Source of the DNA: Wohlfahrtiimonas populi
GTDB taxonomy: Bacteria; Pseudomonadota; Gammaproteobacteria; Cardiobacteriales; Wohlfahrtiimonadaceae
Length of the DNA: 36,863 nucleotides
Direction: 5' to 3'
Assembly: GCF_002006795.1 (NCBI RefSeq)
Contig: NZ_MVDN01000009.1
Coordinates: forward strand, 26,089 to 62,951
Numbering within the stretch: position 1 is the stretch's first letter; every line of letters begins with the position of its first letter. Under the pieces are notes generated by a model, which made no database searches, was not told where the DNA came from, and saw only the letters and a list, made by a program, of their open reading frames with translations. A program made the translations under genes and the position numbers. Shown in pieces: positions 35,511-36,863 of the stretch.

Positions 35511-36560
35511 ATGCTAAGTGGCTTAATCATCGGTGCATTGTTAGGCTTTATTTTGCAAAGGGCACGCTTTTGTATGACAGGTGGATTCCGTGATATTTAT
35601 CTAACAAGAGATCACACACTTTTATATGCATTCTTAATTGCTATCTCAATTCAAGCAGTTGGTGTTTATTTTTTGACAGAAACTGGTGCATTAACATTAT
35701 CAGTTAAATCCATATCTCTTATCGGCGTGATTGGTGGAAGCTTATTGTTTGGCGTAGGTATCATTCTAGCAGGCGGATGTGCTACAGGCACTTGGTATAG
35801 GGCGGCTGAAGGATTAATTGGTAGTTGGATTGCTCTATTATTTTATATGCTCTCAGCAGCAACTGTAAAATACGGTGTACTTGCAGATACTTATAAGGAA
35901 ATCAATCGTTACACAGCCATTAATAACTCTATGGCTCAAACATTGAATATTCCACAAGGTCTATTAATCGTTATATTAGTTGTCATCACAACATTCTTGG
36001 TCATTAAACATTTGCGTAAACCTCGCATAAAAGTACCAACATTGCCTGCTCAACGCACGGGAATATTACATGTGTTATTCGAAAAACGCTGGCATCCTTT
36101 TGTTGCAGGCGCAGCAGTTGGCTTATTAGCTTTTGCTGCATGGCCTTTAAGCTCTGCATCTGGTCGAATAGGTGGGCTAGGCATTACAACACCTTCTGCC
36201 AATATCATACAATTCCTATTAACAGGCAATGCAGGATTAATTGATTGGGGCGTATTTTTAGTCTTAGGAATTTTTCTAGGTTCTTTCATCGCAGCAAAAG
36301 TTAGCAAAGAATTCAAATGGCGAGTGCCAAGTAGCAATATCATTATCTCAAGTACTGTTGGCGGAATATTGATGGGCGTTGGCGCAGGATTTGCAGGCGG
36401 TTGCACCATTGGTAATGGTTTAACAAATACATCAATCATGATGTGGCAAGGCTGGTTAGGTTTAGTATTTACGATCATTGGCGTATGGATTACATCTTAT
36501 TTTGTCTATGTCAGACCACGTTCTAAAACAACTCCTTCATTAATTAACATCACTCATTAG
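35511..36560 (+). CDS. tsuA: YeeE/YedE family thiosulfate transporter (TsuA-like)
   Basis: A 349-residue inner membrane protein with two sulfur-transport (DUF395) repeats and about nine helices. The three conserved cysteines that relay thiosulfate in TsuA are all present: Cys21 (RARFCMTGG), Cys90 (LAGGCATGTWYR) and Cys298 (FAGGCTIGNGL). I chose the second of two adjacent ATGs (35511), because the strong AAGGAGG is 5 nt upstream of it and only 2 nt from the first. It is followed after 9 bp by its TusA-like partner. Confidence 0.92.
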   Translation: MLSGLIIGALLGFILQRARFCMTGGFRDIYLTRDHTLLYAFLIAISIQAVGVYFLTETGALTLSVKSISLIGVIGGSLLFGVGIILAGGCATGTWYRAAEGLIGSWIALLFYMLSAATVKYGVLADTYKEINRYTAINNSMAQTLNIPQGLLIVILVVITTFLVIKHLRKPRIKVPTLPAQRTGILHVLFEKRWHPFVAGAAVGLLAFAAWPLSSASGRIGGLGITTPSANIIQFLLTGNAGLIDWGVFLVLGIFLGSFIAAKVSKEFKWRVPSSNIIISSTVGGILMGVGAGFAGGCTIGNGLTNTSIMMWQGWLGLVFTIIGVWITSYFVYVRPRSKTTPSLINITH

Positions 36561-36569
36561 GAAATTATT

Positions 36570-36800
36570 ATGGCATTGTATGAATTAAAATCTTTAGGAA
36601 TGGTATGTCCATTTCCGTTACTTGAAGCAAAAGACAAAATCAAAGAACTATCCATTGGCGATTCATTAAAAATTGAATTTGACTGTACTCAAGGCACAGA
36701 AGCAATACCAAAATGGGCAGCAGAATCTGGTCATACTGTGACTGACTTTGTCCAAACTGATGTTGCAGCTTGGAGCATCACAATATTAAAAGAGAAGTAA
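36570..36800 (+). CDS. tsuB: TusA-like sulfur carrier (YeeD/TsuB-like)
   Basis: A 76-residue protein of the TusA/SirA family with the CPxP motif in MVCPFPLLEAK (active Cys13). It binds sulfur from thiosulfate as a persulfide or hydrolysis intermediate and works with the adjacent YeeE-type channel, as E. coli YeeD does. The pair would supply reduced sulfur for cysteine synthesis. Confidence 0.92.
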   Translation: MALYELKSLGMVCPFPLLEAKDKIKELSIGDSLKIEFDCTQGTEAIPKWAAESGHTVTDFVQTDVAAWSITILKEK

Positions 36801-36803
36801 AAG

Positions 36804-36836
36804 AAAAAGCTGTACTTGATAATAGTGCAGCTTTTT
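36804..36836 (+). terminator. Intrinsic terminator after tsuB
   Basis: A 13-bp stem with one G-U pair (arms 36804-36816 and 36824-36836) and a 7-nt loop, ending in five T. Confidence 0.88.
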
Positions 36837-36863
36837 ATTATGTATCTATAAACTTTGATTAAG

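Noticed and set aside
36050-36478. 142-residue minus-strand ORF antisense to tsuA
   Set aside because: Shadow frame with a proline-rich artefact composition; the plus-strand frame has all three conserved cysteines.

Overview
The window comes from a low-GC (AT-rich) Gram-negative bacterium, most likely a gammaproteobacterium. The main evidence is the fused trpC-trpF gene, E. coli-like AlaA, GrxB, PepN and RecN proteins, a classical trp attenuator, and an initiator tRNA with an encoded CCA end. A genus cannot be fixed from the sequence; a Cardiobacteriales-type organism (Ignatzschineria, Wohlfahrtiimonas, Suttonella) is only a guess. Most of the window is ordinary chromosomal housekeeping sequence. 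No insertion sequence, prophage, integrase or CRISPR array is visible.

Layout. 1-5015: the end of a BI-1 family membrane protein, a convergent NadE-like gene whose two active sites both look destroyed, a recN-L,D-transpeptidase pair and a small membrane protein. 5102-8502: guaA, divergent metC, and then a guanidine-II (mini-ykkC) riboswitch controlling a Gdx/SugE guanidinium exporter. 8575-9030: a lipoprotein gene broken by an in-frame TAA. 9098-16244: mostly amino-acid handling and transport (TyrP-like permease, GrxB, DadA, GNAT acetyltransferase, CHMI-type tautomerase, NSS symporter, EamA transporter). 16289-17319: initiator tRNA and an isolated DUF2971 zinc-ribbon gene. 17395-22089: a trp operon (promoter, trpL leader peptide and attenuator, trpD, trpCF, trpB, trpA) without trpE or trpG. 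22105-26218: alaA, an orphan type IV pilin, a beta-class GST and NhaC. 26384-28832: a DUF2157/DUF4401/GDYXXLXY membrane operon whose middle gene carries a TGA stop. 28904-35280: hdeD and then a tight six-gene run mraZ-murI-pepN-nitroreductase-TSUP-thioesterase. 35434-36836: a TsuA/TsuB-like thiosulfate uptake pair.

The strongest observations are these: (i) the NadE homologue lacks the nucleophilic cysteine of the glutaminase half and has a degraded P-loop in the synthetase half, yet is an intact 538-residue ORF; (ii) the guanidine-II riboswitch has its own promoter and places the true gdx start 72 bp downstream of the longest ORF start; (iii) the trp attenuator sits in front of trpD; (iv) mraZ is outside any division cluster, drives murI and pepN, and has a palindrome instead of visible MraZ boxes; (v) at four same-strand junctions an intrinsic terminator runs straight into the ribosome-binding site of the next gene, leaving no room for an ordinary promoter.

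I did not find a clear multi-gene undescribed system. The best candidates for new biology are the NadE pseudoenzyme, the DUF2971 zinc-ribbon protein and the terminator-abutting gene starts.
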